A stretch of DNA of 5,451 nt from Oscillospiraceae bacterium (GCA_017848205.1 JAGDDO010000155.1:1-5451), one strand, 5' to 3'. Positions 1 through 5,451 are shown, counted from the first letter of the stretch. Made by a program: numbers and translations. The notes: generated by a model from the letters alone, not told the origin.

Positions 1-29
1 AAGAACCTTTTTGCCGTCAGGAGAAAGTT

Positions 30-1085
30 ATGAAAATAAAAAGGCGTTTTAATTCAGGTGTTTCGTTTTTATCGGCGTTCATTCTGTTTGTTTCAGGTAT
101 CTTTTCAGTGCCGGACAGGGTTTCGGCGGATGCCGGTGCGGATATGGATGAATTTGTGAGAAATTATGAGAATTTCTGCGAAGTTCACATTCGTACAAGG
201 GCCGGGGAGGAGCTGTCTTCGCATAATGCGGACACGCCTTTGTTCAGTGCAAGTCTGATAAAGCTGCCGTATGCAGTGTTTGTCTGTCAGGAACTGTCGG
301 CAGGGAAGAGATCACTCGATGATACTTTCGTCTATACTTCGGACTGGTGGCACAAGGGGAGCGGTATTATCAGGCACGGCGACGAAGGAACGGAATACAC
401 CATTCGCGATCTTCTCGATTACATGCTGAGATATTCGGACAATGTAGCTTACGACGTTCTCGTATACTATTTCGGAACAGATGGCTTCAACAGCATGATG
501 AAAGAGTGGGGGTACGATGTCAGACTAGGAACTCCTTCACCGAGATGGCCGGATATTACTGCTCTTTATATGTATGATTCCATGAAAGAAATGGCGCTTC
601 ACGCAAAGGACGGTGAGGCATGGAAAACTGCCTGGGATGCCCTGTGCGGTTCGACAGATATTGTTTCCAGATCAGTTCTTTCAGATGGTAAAAATGAAGT
701 CGCAGCCAAATACGGACAGTTTCAGTATGTGTATCATGAATGTTCTTACGTTTCCGGTGATGTTCCGTATATTTTTACAGTTTTCACGAAGGCAACTCAC
801 GGAACGTATGTTGATGAAGACTTTATCGATGAAGATTTTGTAAGCAAAGCTGCAGGATTAGCAGAAAACATTGTGAAGGAATATAAGGCGGCACTTCCGG
901 TATATGGTGACATAAATGCAGACGGAAACGTGAGTGCTGAAGATCTCGTTATGCTTGGTAAATATCTTTTGATGCGCGAAAACATAAGCTTTCCGGAACC
1001 GGAAACAGCCGATGTCAACCGCGACGGCTGTATAAACGTTCTTGATCATCTGCGTATTATGAAAATGCTTATATTTAAAAACTGA
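30..1085 (+). CDS. Secreted class A beta-lactamase-fold serine hydrolase with C-terminal dockerin
   Basis: Seen: 351 residues. The start is supported by AGGAG at 19-23, 6 nt before the ATG. A signal peptide is clear: basic KIKRR, a hydrophobic stretch at about 10-27, and a likely cut after ADA at residue 35. The hydrolase domain (about 40-287) has the active-site Ser-x-x-Lys as S75-L-I-K78 and an SDN motif at S136-D137-N138. The third motif, normally KTG, reads K227-Y228-G229. No ExxLN omega-loop motif is seen between residues 158 and 185, so the deacylating Glu of true class A beta-lactamases seems absent. Residues 292-348 form a type I-like dockerin with two calcium loops, D294-x-N-x-D298-G...D305 and D328-x-N-x-D332-G...D339. 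Family knowledge: dockerins bind cohesins on scaffoldins, so the protein should be displayed on a cellulosome or the cell surface. Inferred: it may act on peptidoglycan-like peptides or esters, or bind without turnover; drug hydrolysis is unlikely. The promoter lies outside the window. Confidence 0.88.
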   Translation: MKIKRRFNSGVSFLSAFILFVSGIFSVPDRVSADAGADMDEFVRNYENFCEVHIRTRAGEELSSHNADTPLFSASLIKLPYAVFVCQELSAGKRSLDDTFVYTSDWWHKGSGIIRHGDEGTEYTIRDLLDYMLRYSDNVAYDVLVYYFGTDGFNSMMKEWGYDVRLGTPSPRWPDITALYMYDSMKEMALHAKDGEAWKTAWDALCGSTDIVSRSVLSDGKNEVAAKYGQFQYVYHECSYVSGDVPYIFTVFTKATHGTYVDEDFIDEDFVSKAAGLAENIVKEYKAALPVYGDINADGNVSAEDLVMLGKYLLMRENISFPEPETADVNRDGCINVLDHLRIMKMLIFKN

Positions 1086-1100
1086 TGTGTTCATAAATCA

Positions 1101-1174
1101 GTGCGGTGCACAGGGCGGAGCCCCGTAATCTTCTTCCCGGAAATACGGCGAAGCCGTATTTCTGATTTAATCAG
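1101..1174. repeat. Cluster of short hairpins downstream of the dockerin gene
   Basis: Seen: four small dyads in a row. They are GTGC-GGT-GCAC (1101-1111), GGGC-GGA-GCCC (1113-1123), a 10-bp stem GAAATACGGC / GCCGTATTTC with a GAA loop (1140-1162), and CTGATT-T-AATCAG (1162-1174). The 3-nt loops and crowding look like an extragenic repetitive element rather than a simple terminator, because no T-run follows the big stem. The GCGAAGC core at 1148-1154 is a DNA mini-hairpin known to be unusually stable. Whether it is repeated elsewhere in the genome cannot be seen here. Confidence 0.5.
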
Positions 1175-1193
1175 TGTATTCTTAATATAACTC

Positions 1194-1239
1194 AAAAAAC
1201 AGGTACATCTTCTCATTACGGGTCGATGTACCTGTTTTT
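1194..1239. terminator. Bidirectional rho-independent terminator between convergent genes
   Basis: Seen: a perfect 15-bp inverted repeat, AAAAACAGGTACATC (1195-1209) against its complement (1225-1239), with a 15-nt loop. Read on the + strand the stem ends in five T (1235-1239), followed by GTTT. Read on the - strand it ends in six T (complement of 1194-1199). It sits 109 nt past the dockerin-gene stop and 2 nt past the stop of the GntR gene. It can therefore end transcription of both convergent units. Confidence 0.85.
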
Positions 1240-1241
1240 GT

Positions 1242-1925
1242 TTATTCTTCTGTTAAGCTGCTGTTCTCTGATTCCTTCATTGCATTGTCAAAGAGATTAT
1301 CTTCAGCGTTTGAAATATGCTCTGCGGTCAGTTTCTCTGCAAGACCGCCGTTATGATCTTTAATTGCGTCAAGTATCGCGCGGTGTTCCGCAACTGTTTT
1401 TTCAGCCCTGCCTTCCGTCTGTACGGAAATGTCGCGGGCTTTTTTTATGTAGTTGTGGAAATTGGAAAGAGTAAACCGTAACGGACGGCTTCTTGATGCA
1501 TCGTAGATTATCTTATGGAAGTCACCGTCGAGCTTCCATATCTGTTCAGTGTCATTCTTAAGAAGATAAAACTCCTGAAGATCAACTATCTGTTCAAGGG
1601 CGCGCAGCTCATCATCTGTGATATTTTCAGCGCAGAGGCGGGCAGCAAGCCCCTCAATACGAATGCGTATCTCATAGATGTCGTGAATGTCCTGCTCTGT
1701 CACGCCGATAACAACAGCACCCTTGTTCGGAACATTCCTTACAAGTCCTTCAAGTTCAAGCTGCATAAGCGCTTCACGTACCGGAGTTCTGCTGACTCCG
1801 AGTTCCTTTGAAAGTTTCAGTTCGTTGAGACTGTCGCCGTCCCTGTACTCGCCGTCAAGGATGGCGTTTTCTATAGCGTTGAAAACCCTTATACGCAGTG
1901 AACGGTCATCTGTTTCCAGCAGCAT
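1242..1925 (-). CDS. GntR-family transcriptional regulator, FadR/FCD subfamily
   Basis: Seen: 227 residues, normal length for the subfamily. An N-terminal winged helix-turn-helix (about 8-75) contains the typical recognition stretch LSKELGVSRTPVREAL (38-53). The C-terminal all-helical FCD domain (about 80-215) keeps the usual metal-binding set: D133 and H137 in the DxxFH pattern, H181 in EHRAI, and H203. Family knowledge: FCD regulators are dimers whose ligands are often carboxylic acids held near a divalent metal. The gene follows the Re-citrate-synthase-like gene with only 2 nt between stop and start. Its ribosome site lies inside that gene, so the two should be co-transcribed and translationally coupled. 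Inferred: it controls its own operon through the palindrome at 3358-3369 in response to a metabolite of the enzyme, perhaps citrate or a 2-oxo acid. The ligand and the sign of regulation are not visible. A terminator follows at once. Confidence 0.93.
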   Translation of the reverse strand: MLLETDDRSLRIRVFNAIENAILDGEYRDGDSLNELKLSKELGVSRTPVREALMQLELEGLVRNVPNKGAVVIGVTEQDIHDIYEIRIRIEGLAARLCAENITDDELRALEQIVDLQEFYLLKNDTEQIWKLDGDFHKIIYDASRSRPLRFTLSNFHNYIKKARDISVQTEGRAEKTVAEHRAILDAIKDHNGGLAEKLTAEHISNAEDNLFDNAMKESENSSLTEE

Positions 1926-1927
1926 AA

Positions 1928-3319
1928 TTATCTCTCCTTCAGTTCAGGCAGATACTGTTTTACGAGTGAAACAAGCTCATCGTCGCTGATCACAGTTACA
2001 CGTCCGCCTTCATATTCTCTGTCGATCCATTCCTTCATTTTTGCTACAGCAGGATCTTTCTTGTCGATGCGTTTTTCTCCTGAGAGCCTGTAATAGTTGT
2101 TGATCCAGCAGGCGATACCTGCAAGTCCTGAAGATGCGCTTACCGATACGAGCGGCGGTCTGTTAAGAAGTGCCGTTGTATCGAAGATGTTGTAGATCTC
2201 CTCGTCTTTCATAAGTCCGTCGGCGTGTATGCCGGCGCGTGTGATGTTGAAGTTCCTGCCTACAAAAGGAGTCATGGCCGGCAGATCGTAATGTGTCTCG
2301 TTTACGATGTAGTCAGCGATCTCGGTGATAACTGAAGTGTCCATTCCGTTAAGTGTTCCTTTGAGTGAAGCATATTCAAACACCATTGCTTCGAGCGGAA
2401 CGTTTCCTGTTCGTTCGCCGATTCCGAGCAGCGAGCAGTTTACGGCACCGGCACCGTAGAGCCATGCGGCAGATGCATTTGCCACACCCTTGTAGAAGTC
2501 GTTGTGTCCGTGCCATTCCAGCATATCGCTTGAAAAACCGGCGTAGTGCTGTAATCCGTAGATGATGCCTGATACACTTCTCGGCAGGGCAGCACCCGGA
2601 TACGGAATACCGTATCCCATTGTGTCACAGGCACGTATTTTTACCGGTACTCCGCTTTCTTCGGAAAGCTTGCGGAGTTCGATAGCAAACGGAACTACAA
2701 ATCCGTAGAAATCTGCACGGGTGATATCTTCAAAATGGCATCTTGGCTTAAGGCCTGCTTCAATACATTCCTTTACGACACCGAGATATTTGTCGAGGGC
2801 CTTTTTTCTGTCGAGGCCCATCTTGTTGAAGATGTGATAGTCAGAGCAGGAGACAAGGACGCCTGTTTCCTTTATACCGATGTTCTTTACAAGTTCAAAA
2901 TCGTTTTTGCTTGCTCTTATCCAGGTCGTGATCTCAGGAAATTCATAGCCGAGATCCATGCACTGTTCAAGAGCATCGCGGTCGCTCTTCGAATAAACGA
3001 AAAACTCAGTCTGTCTTATGATACCGTTTTTACCGCCGAGACGATGCAGCATTTTATAAAGATCTACGATCTGCGCAGAGGTATAAGGTGCACGTGACTG
3101 CTGACCGTCACGGAATGAAGTATCAGTGATAAATATCTCCTCCGGCATGTTCATAGGTACATGACGGTAGTTGAAAGCAACTTTCGGAACTTCCGAGTAA
3201 GGGAACATTTCACGGAAGAGCTCAGGACGGTCAACTTCCTGCATTTCATATTCGTAAGTGTCAAAATCAAGCAGATTGGTGCGTTTGCTGAGACTGATGT
3301 TCGGCATAGTGTGGTTCAT
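1928..3319 (-). CDS. Re-citrate synthase-like acyltransferase (isopropylmalate/homocitrate synthase family)
   Basis: Seen: 463 residues. The start has AGGAGG (3328-3333) 8 nt upstream. The TIM-barrel domain begins with DTSFRDGQQ (66-74), giving the catalytic Arg (R70) and the metal Asp (D71), with E105 as the likely DRE glutamate. The metal pair is in H270-G-H272-N-D274, and the family signature GIGERTGN is at 299-306. H365 in RAGIHADG matches the conserved His of the small subdomain. No allosteric LeuA regulatory domain of about 120 residues follows; the protein ends about 90 residues after this motif. Family knowledge: members condense acetyl-CoA with a 2-oxo acid. Length, the roughly 60-residue N-terminal extension and stretches such as GFVVPFA and CDTMGYGIPYPGAALPRS recall, from memory, the clostridial Re-citrate synthase (oxaloacetate to citrate) more than LeuA or NifV. 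Inferred role: cytoplasmic citrate formation for 2-oxoglutarate and glutamate. Automatic labels may say 2-isopropylmalate synthase. Family certain, substrate probable. Confidence 0.85.
   Translation of the reverse strand: MNHTMPNISLSKRTNLLDFDTYEYEMQEVDRPELFREMFPYSEVPKVAFNYRHVPMNMPEEIFITDTSFRDGQQSRAPYTSAQIVDLYKMLHRLGGKNGIIRQTEFFVYSKSDRDALEQCMDLGYEFPEITTWIRASKNDFELVKNIGIKETGVLVSCSDYHIFNKMGLDRKKALDKYLGVVKECIEAGLKPRCHFEDITRADFYGFVVPFAIELRKLSEESGVPVKIRACDTMGYGIPYPGAALPRSVSGIIYGLQHYAGFSSDMLEWHGHNDFYKGVANASAAWLYGAGAVNCSLLGIGERTGNVPLEAMVFEYASLKGTLNGMDTSVITEIADYIVNETHYDLPAMTPFVGRNFNITRAGIHADGLMKDEEIYNIFDTTALLNRPPLVSVSASSGLAGIACWINNYYRLSGEKRIDKKDPAVAKMKEWIDREYEGGRVTVISDDELVSLVKQYLPELKER
1934..1939 (-). 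promoter_or_regulatory. Ribosome binding site of the GntR gene, inside the upstream gene
   Basis: On the - strand AAGGAG is formed by the last Lys-Glu codons of the enzyme gene. It lies 8 nt before the regulator's ATG (1923-1925), with the enzyme's TAA stop (1928-1930) in between. This fixes the start of the regulator and implies that ribosomes finishing the enzyme help to start it. Confidence 0.85.
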
Positions 3320-3357
3320 AACCTTTTCCTCCTGATGTATTTCTGTATGATTGTGTT

Positions 3358-3383
3358 ATTGTATACAATTATACATCTATACA
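3358..3383 (-). promoter_or_regulatory. Putative GntR operator: perfect palindrome plus TGTATA repeats
   Basis: Seen: ATTGTATACAAT at 3358-3369 is a perfect 12-bp palindrome. It covers the expected transcription start and part of the -10 box. On the - strand TGTATA occurs three times at an exact 8-bp period (complements of 3378-3383, 3370-3375 and 3362-3367). Family knowledge: FadR/FCD-type GntR proteins favour palindromes with GT and AC half-sites around a short centre, which fits TTGTATACAA. Inferred: it is bound by the regulator encoded at the end of the same operon, and binding here would block RNA polymerase. Confidence 0.65.
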
Positions 3384-3396
3384 GGATGCTTGTCAA
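3361..3396 (-). promoter_or_regulatory. Consensus sigma-A promoter of the enzyme/GntR operon
   Basis: On the - strand TTGACA (complement of 3391-3396) and TATAAT (complement of 3368-3373) are both perfect consensus boxes with a 17-nt spacer. Transcription should start near 3361, giving a leader of about 41 nt that carries AGGAGG before the ATG. A promoter this strong next to an operator-like palindrome suggests control by repression. Confidence 0.88.
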
Positions 3397-3442
3397 TACC
3401 CCTGATACATTAAACTCAGGAAAATACCGATTATCCATACAG

Positions 3443-3483
3443 AAAAAAATCTCCCTGTTTTACATTTGTGAAAGCAGGGAGAT
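3443..3483 (-). terminator. Rho-independent terminator of the AAA+ ATPase gene
   Basis: Seen on the - strand: a 9-bp perfect stem (3475-3483 with 3449-3457), extended inward by three A-T pairs and one wobble (3471-3474 with 3458-3461). The loop is 9 nt. The stem runs into a seven-T tract (complement of 3443-3449). It starts 9 nt after the TAA stop at 3493-3495 and insulates the ATPase gene from the operon promoter about 46 nt further on. Confidence 0.92.
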
Positions 3484-3492
3484 CGGTTTTGA

Positions 3493-4632
3493 TTACGTAT
3501 TTTCAGCTATCATCTTATCGATGAACTGTTTTGCTGCTCTTGCGGAGCGGCCGCTCTTGGCAAGGGCGAACTGTTCTGCTTCGGCAAAGAGTTTTTCTTC
3601 CGGAATCGAAAGTCCGTTCTGTTCGGCGAGACCGGCAACTATCTTCAGGTATTCGTCCTTTAACGGTTTCGAGAATGAAATCTTTAAGCCGAAACGTTCC
3701 GAAAGGGAGATAAGCTGCTGGACGGTGTCGTTTCTGTGCATGTCATCGCCGTCTCTGTCGGAGAAGTTTTCCTTTACAAGGTGTCTTCTGTTGCTCGTTG
3801 CGTAGATAGCGATGTTCTGGGTCCTTGCTGAGACTGAACCTTCGAGTATTGCTTTCAGTGCACCGAAGTTGTCATCATCTGATTCAAAGCACAGGTCGTC
3901 GATGAACAGAATGAATTTAAGCGGATTGGCACTCAGATTGTCGATAACAGCCGGAATGTCGCGGAGCTGATCCTTTCTGATCTCGATTATTCTCAGACCT
4001 TCATTTCTGTACTCGTTGGCGATAGCCTTTACAGAAGAAGATTTACCGGTACCTGCGTCACCTGTAAGGAGAACGTTCGATGCAGGCTTTCCTCTTAGAA
4101 GAGCGAGAGTGTTGTCAATGATCATCTTACGCTGTGTTTCGTATCCGATAAGCTGTGAAAGTTTCACTTCGTCCGGATGCTTTACAGGTACTATGTTTCC
4201 GTCCTTTACGATGAACATGTAGTACTTTGCATAGATACCGTAGCCGTATTTGTCTACGTTTTCGATCCTTGTGCGGTATTCCGCCCTGAAATCATAGGCG
4301 GTATTGTCCCAGTCCGGAAGAAATCCATCATAGTCAATTGCCTTTTTTATCTCTTCAGATGATATCTGAGATATCTCTTCAAGAGCGGCAAGTTCGTTTT
4401 CAAGACAGGTGTTTATCTTTTCACCCGGATCAGTGTTCTGGCCTCTTTTTATCATGCATATGTTTTCGTCTTCGAAAACAAGCGTGAGGATGTATGTTCC
4501 CAGATCGTTGTGATGACGATAGAGATTGGATACAAAGTCAGCGTATGCGTGAATGGTTTCATCTGCCGCCGCATTTTCACTGCTTACAAGTTTCAGAAGA
4601 GAATTAAGGCTCTGCATTGTGCGGCAGTTCAT
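3493..4632 (-). CDS. DUF815-type AAA+ ATPase of unknown function
   Basis: Seen: 379 residues. The N-terminal part (about 1-155) is acidic and helical with no motif I recognise. The ATPase domain follows: IGYETQ (162-167) at its entrance, Walker A G191-DAGTGK197-S, Walker B ILFIDD (241-246), sensor 1 YATSNRRH (277-284), a possible arginine finger in SERF (R313), and a sensor-2-like Arg in GRSARAA (361-367). The YATSNRRHL stretch, the spacing and the domain order point to the DUF815 / COG2607 ATPases. Members are widespread and predicted to be cytoplasmic, but I know of no firmly assigned role. No signal peptide or membrane segment is seen. The start is supported by AAGGA at 4637-4641, only 4 nt from the ATG; Met6 has no better site. 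The gene lies between ilvD and the enzyme operon on the same strand but has its own terminator and intergenic space, so it is probably transcribed alone. Confidence 0.87.
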   Translation of the reverse strand: MNCRTMQSLNSLLKLVSSENAAADETIHAYADFVSNLYRHHNDLGTYILTLVFEDENICMIKRGQNTDPGEKINTCLENELAALEEISQISSEEIKKAIDYDGFLPDWDNTAYDFRAEYRTRIENVDKYGYGIYAKYYMFIVKDGNIVPVKHPDEVKLSQLIGYETQRKMIIDNTLALLRGKPASNVLLTGDAGTGKSSSVKAIANEYRNEGLRIIEIRKDQLRDIPAVIDNLSANPLKFILFIDDLCFESDDDNFGALKAILEGSVSARTQNIAIYATSNRRHLVKENFSDRDGDDMHRNDTVQQLISLSERFGLKISFSKPLKDEYLKIVAGLAEQNGLSIPEEKLFAEAEQFALAKSGRSARAAKQFIDKMIAENT

Positions 4633-4693
4633 AATGTCCTTGAAAATAACGAGTGAACTTAGCTTGTAATAGAGCTGTTTTAAAGAGCTTTTA

Positions 4694-4721
4694 ATTTTAA
4701 AACGCCTCCGTTTATAGTAAA
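4694..4721 (-). promoter_or_regulatory. Weak candidate promoter for the AAA+ ATPase gene
   Basis: On the - strand TTTACT (complement of 4716-4721) and TAAAAT (complement of 4694-4699) lie 16 nt apart, four and five matches of six to the sigma-A boxes. The -10 overlaps an 8-bp AT-rich dyad (GTTTTAAA at 4677-4684 with 4696-4703). Other AT-rich choices exist nearby, so this is only the best reading. Confidence 0.3.
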
Positions 4722-4743
4722 AACTTAAGGATTCTGACCGCCG

Positions 4744-4799
4744 CTCCGGAAAAGCCGGAGTGACGGGAAGGGGGACGGAGCACTGCCCCGAACCCCCTT
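4744..4799 (-). terminator. Two GC-rich hairpins downstream of ilvD, possible terminator or extragenic repeat
   Basis: Seen: AAGGGGG (4768-4774) pairs with CCCCCTT (4793-4799), with an inner CGG/CCG pairing. Next to it CTCCGG (4744-4749) pairs with CCGGAG (4755-4760) across a 5-nt loop. They begin 8 nt after the ilvD stop. Neither is followed directly by a T-run on the - strand; the nearest is five T at the complement of 4719-4723. They may end ilvD transcription imperfectly or be a dispersed repeat. Confidence 0.45.
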
Positions 4800-4806
4800 A
4801 TGATCA

Positions 4807-5451
4807 TCAGAACTTGTTGATTATAGCACCCTTGTCAGCTGAAGATACCATTGCGGCATATCTTCTTGCATAACCTGTGATGTTTTCCTTCTTTAATATC
4901 TTTGTATTTGCACGTCTCTTTTCAAGTTCGTCATCAGGTATTTCAAGAGTGATGCTGTACTCAGGAATGTTGATCGAGATGATATCGCCGTCTTCAACAT
5001 AAGCGATGTTACCGCCGCTTACAGCTTCAGGAGATACATGTCCGATAGCAGCACCTCTTGTTGCACCGCTGAAACGTCCGTCAGTGATGAGTGCAACGTC
5101 CTTGTCAAGACCCATACCGGCGATAGCTGAAGTAGGTGAGAGCATTTCTCTCATACCAGGGCCGCCTGCAGGACCTTCGTAACGGATAACAACTACGTCA
5201 CCGGCCTTGATCTTTCCGCCTCTGATAGCTTCGATAGCATCTTCCTCGGAGTTGAATACTCTTGCAGGACCGCTGTGAACGAGCATTTCCGGAGCAACGG
5301 CACTTCTCTTTACAACGCATCCGTCAGGATCGAGGTTTCCGCGGAGAACTGCAATACCGCCTGTCTGTGTGTACGGGTTGTCTATTGGTCTTATTATGTC
5401 AGTGTTTCTGTTTACAACACCGGCAATGTTTTCGCCGAGAGTCTTGCCTGT
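4807..5451 (-). CDS. ilvD: Dihydroxy-acid dehydratase, C-terminal part (runs off the window)
   Basis: Seen: an open frame of 214 codons that continues to the right edge. The Met at 5284-5286 is internal, not the start, because recognisable IlvD sequence lies before it, including [17 protein letters not shown] and KRSAVAPEM. Window residues 93-109 carry [14 protein letters not shown], and 121-129 carry LITDGRFSG, the C-terminal IlvD/Edd signature with the active-site serine. The protein ends in INKF. Family knowledge: IlvD is a cytoplasmic iron-sulfur enzyme of about 555 residues. It dehydrates 2,3-dihydroxy-isovalerate and 2,3-dihydroxy-3-methylvalerate in valine, leucine and isoleucine synthesis. 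The N-terminal 60 percent, with the cluster-binding cysteines, lies outside the window. IlvD is preferred over the related sugar-acid dehydratase Edd because of the [11 protein letters not shown] and DNPYTQTGG stretches. Nothing here suggests that the gene is broken. Confidence 0.95.
   Translation of the reverse strand, partial: TGKTLGENIAGVVNRNTDIIRPIDNPYTQTGGIAVLRGNLDPDGCVVKRSAVAPEMLVHSGPARVFNSEEDAIEAIRGGKIKAGDVVVIRYEGPAGGPGMREMLSPTSAIAGMGLDKDVALITDGRFSGATRGAAIGHVSPEAVSGGNIAYVEDGDIISINIPEYSITLEIPDDELEKRRANTKILKKENITGYARRYAAMVSSADKGAIINKF

Noticed and set aside
30..1085. Calling the first gene an antibiotic-resistance beta-lactamase
   Set aside because: The omega-loop Glu motif is not seen, KTG is altered to KYG, and the dockerin points to a cellulosomal role, so a resistance label would mislead.
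858..1094. A 78-codon - strand frame opposite the dockerin domain
   Set aside because: The + strand encodes two canonical calcium loops here. The reverse product is cysteine- and aromatic-rich without a domain.
2735..3097. A 120-codon + strand frame antisense to the Re-citrate-synthase-like gene
   Set aside because: It lies wholly inside a gene with clear family motifs and its product looks like no known protein, so it is a shadow frame.
3362..3383. The 8-bp periodic repeat as a CRISPR or satellite array
   Set aside because: There are only three units of 8 bp with no spacers, and they lie inside a promoter. Operator half-sites explain them better.
3401..3420. CCTGA / TCAGG inverted repeat upstream of the operon promoter
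   Set aside because: A 5-bp stem with a 10-nt loop is expected by chance and has no T-run or other context.
3161..3805. A 214-codon open frame on the + strand
   Set aside because: It crosses the promoter, operator and terminator and runs antisense to two well-supported genes. Its protein has no recognisable domain and no good ribosome site was seen.
4807..5286. Treating the Met at 5284-5286 as the start of a short 159-residue protein
   Set aside because: The same frame stays open to the window edge with well-conserved IlvD sequence, so this Met is internal to a larger gene.

Overview
The window looks like chromosome from a low-to-mid GC, Gram-positive, anaerobic Firmicute. The best guess is a cellulosome-building Ruminococcus (R. 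flavefaciens-like). The main reason is a secreted protein that ends in a well-formed two-repeat dockerin. The strong AGGAG-type ribosome sites, the consensus sigma-A promoter and the Re-citrate-synthase-like enzyme fit this. The genus is an inference from gene content, not from a marker gene.

Layout, left to right. (1) 30-1085, + strand: a secreted serine hydrolase of the class A beta-lactamase / penicillin-binding fold, fused to a C-terminal dockerin. (2) 1086-1241: a short convergent intergenic stretch with a row of small hairpins, then a perfect 15-bp inverted repeat that should act as a two-way terminator. (3) 1242-3319, - strand: a two-gene operon. The first gene is a DRE-TIM acyltransferase most like Re-citrate synthase. 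The second is an FCD-type GntR regulator whose ribosome site lies inside the last codons of the enzyme gene. (4) 3320-3492: the operon's promoter, with textbook -35 and -10 boxes 17 bp apart. A perfect GntR-type palindrome and three TGTATA half-sites at an 8-bp period overlap it. The terminator of the next gene is also here. (5) 3493-4632, - strand: a DUF815-type AAA+ ATPase of unknown role. (6) 4633-4806: intergenic, with two GC-rich hairpins and a weak candidate promoter. (7) 4807-5451, - strand: the C-terminal 214 codons of dihydroxy-acid dehydratase (ilvD), which runs off the right edge.

How the parts may work together. The enzyme/regulator operon reads as a self-contained circuit. An FCD regulator (a group that often senses carboxylates) is translated in coupling with a citrate-forming enzyme and probably binds a palindrome at its own transcription start. 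In an anaerobe with an incomplete TCA cycle this would control carbon flow toward 2-oxoglutarate and glutamate. ilvD belongs to branched-chain amino acid synthesis. It is separated from the operon by the ATPase gene and a strong terminator, so no shared regulation is implied. The dockerin hydrolase is unrelated to these and faces the other way.

The two points most worth following are the dockerin-bearing beta-lactamase-fold protein, which lacks a recognisable catalytic omega-loop Glu and has an altered KTG motif, and the promoter/operator of the Re-citrate-synthase-like operon. No mobile element, CRISPR array, rRNA or tRNA was seen.
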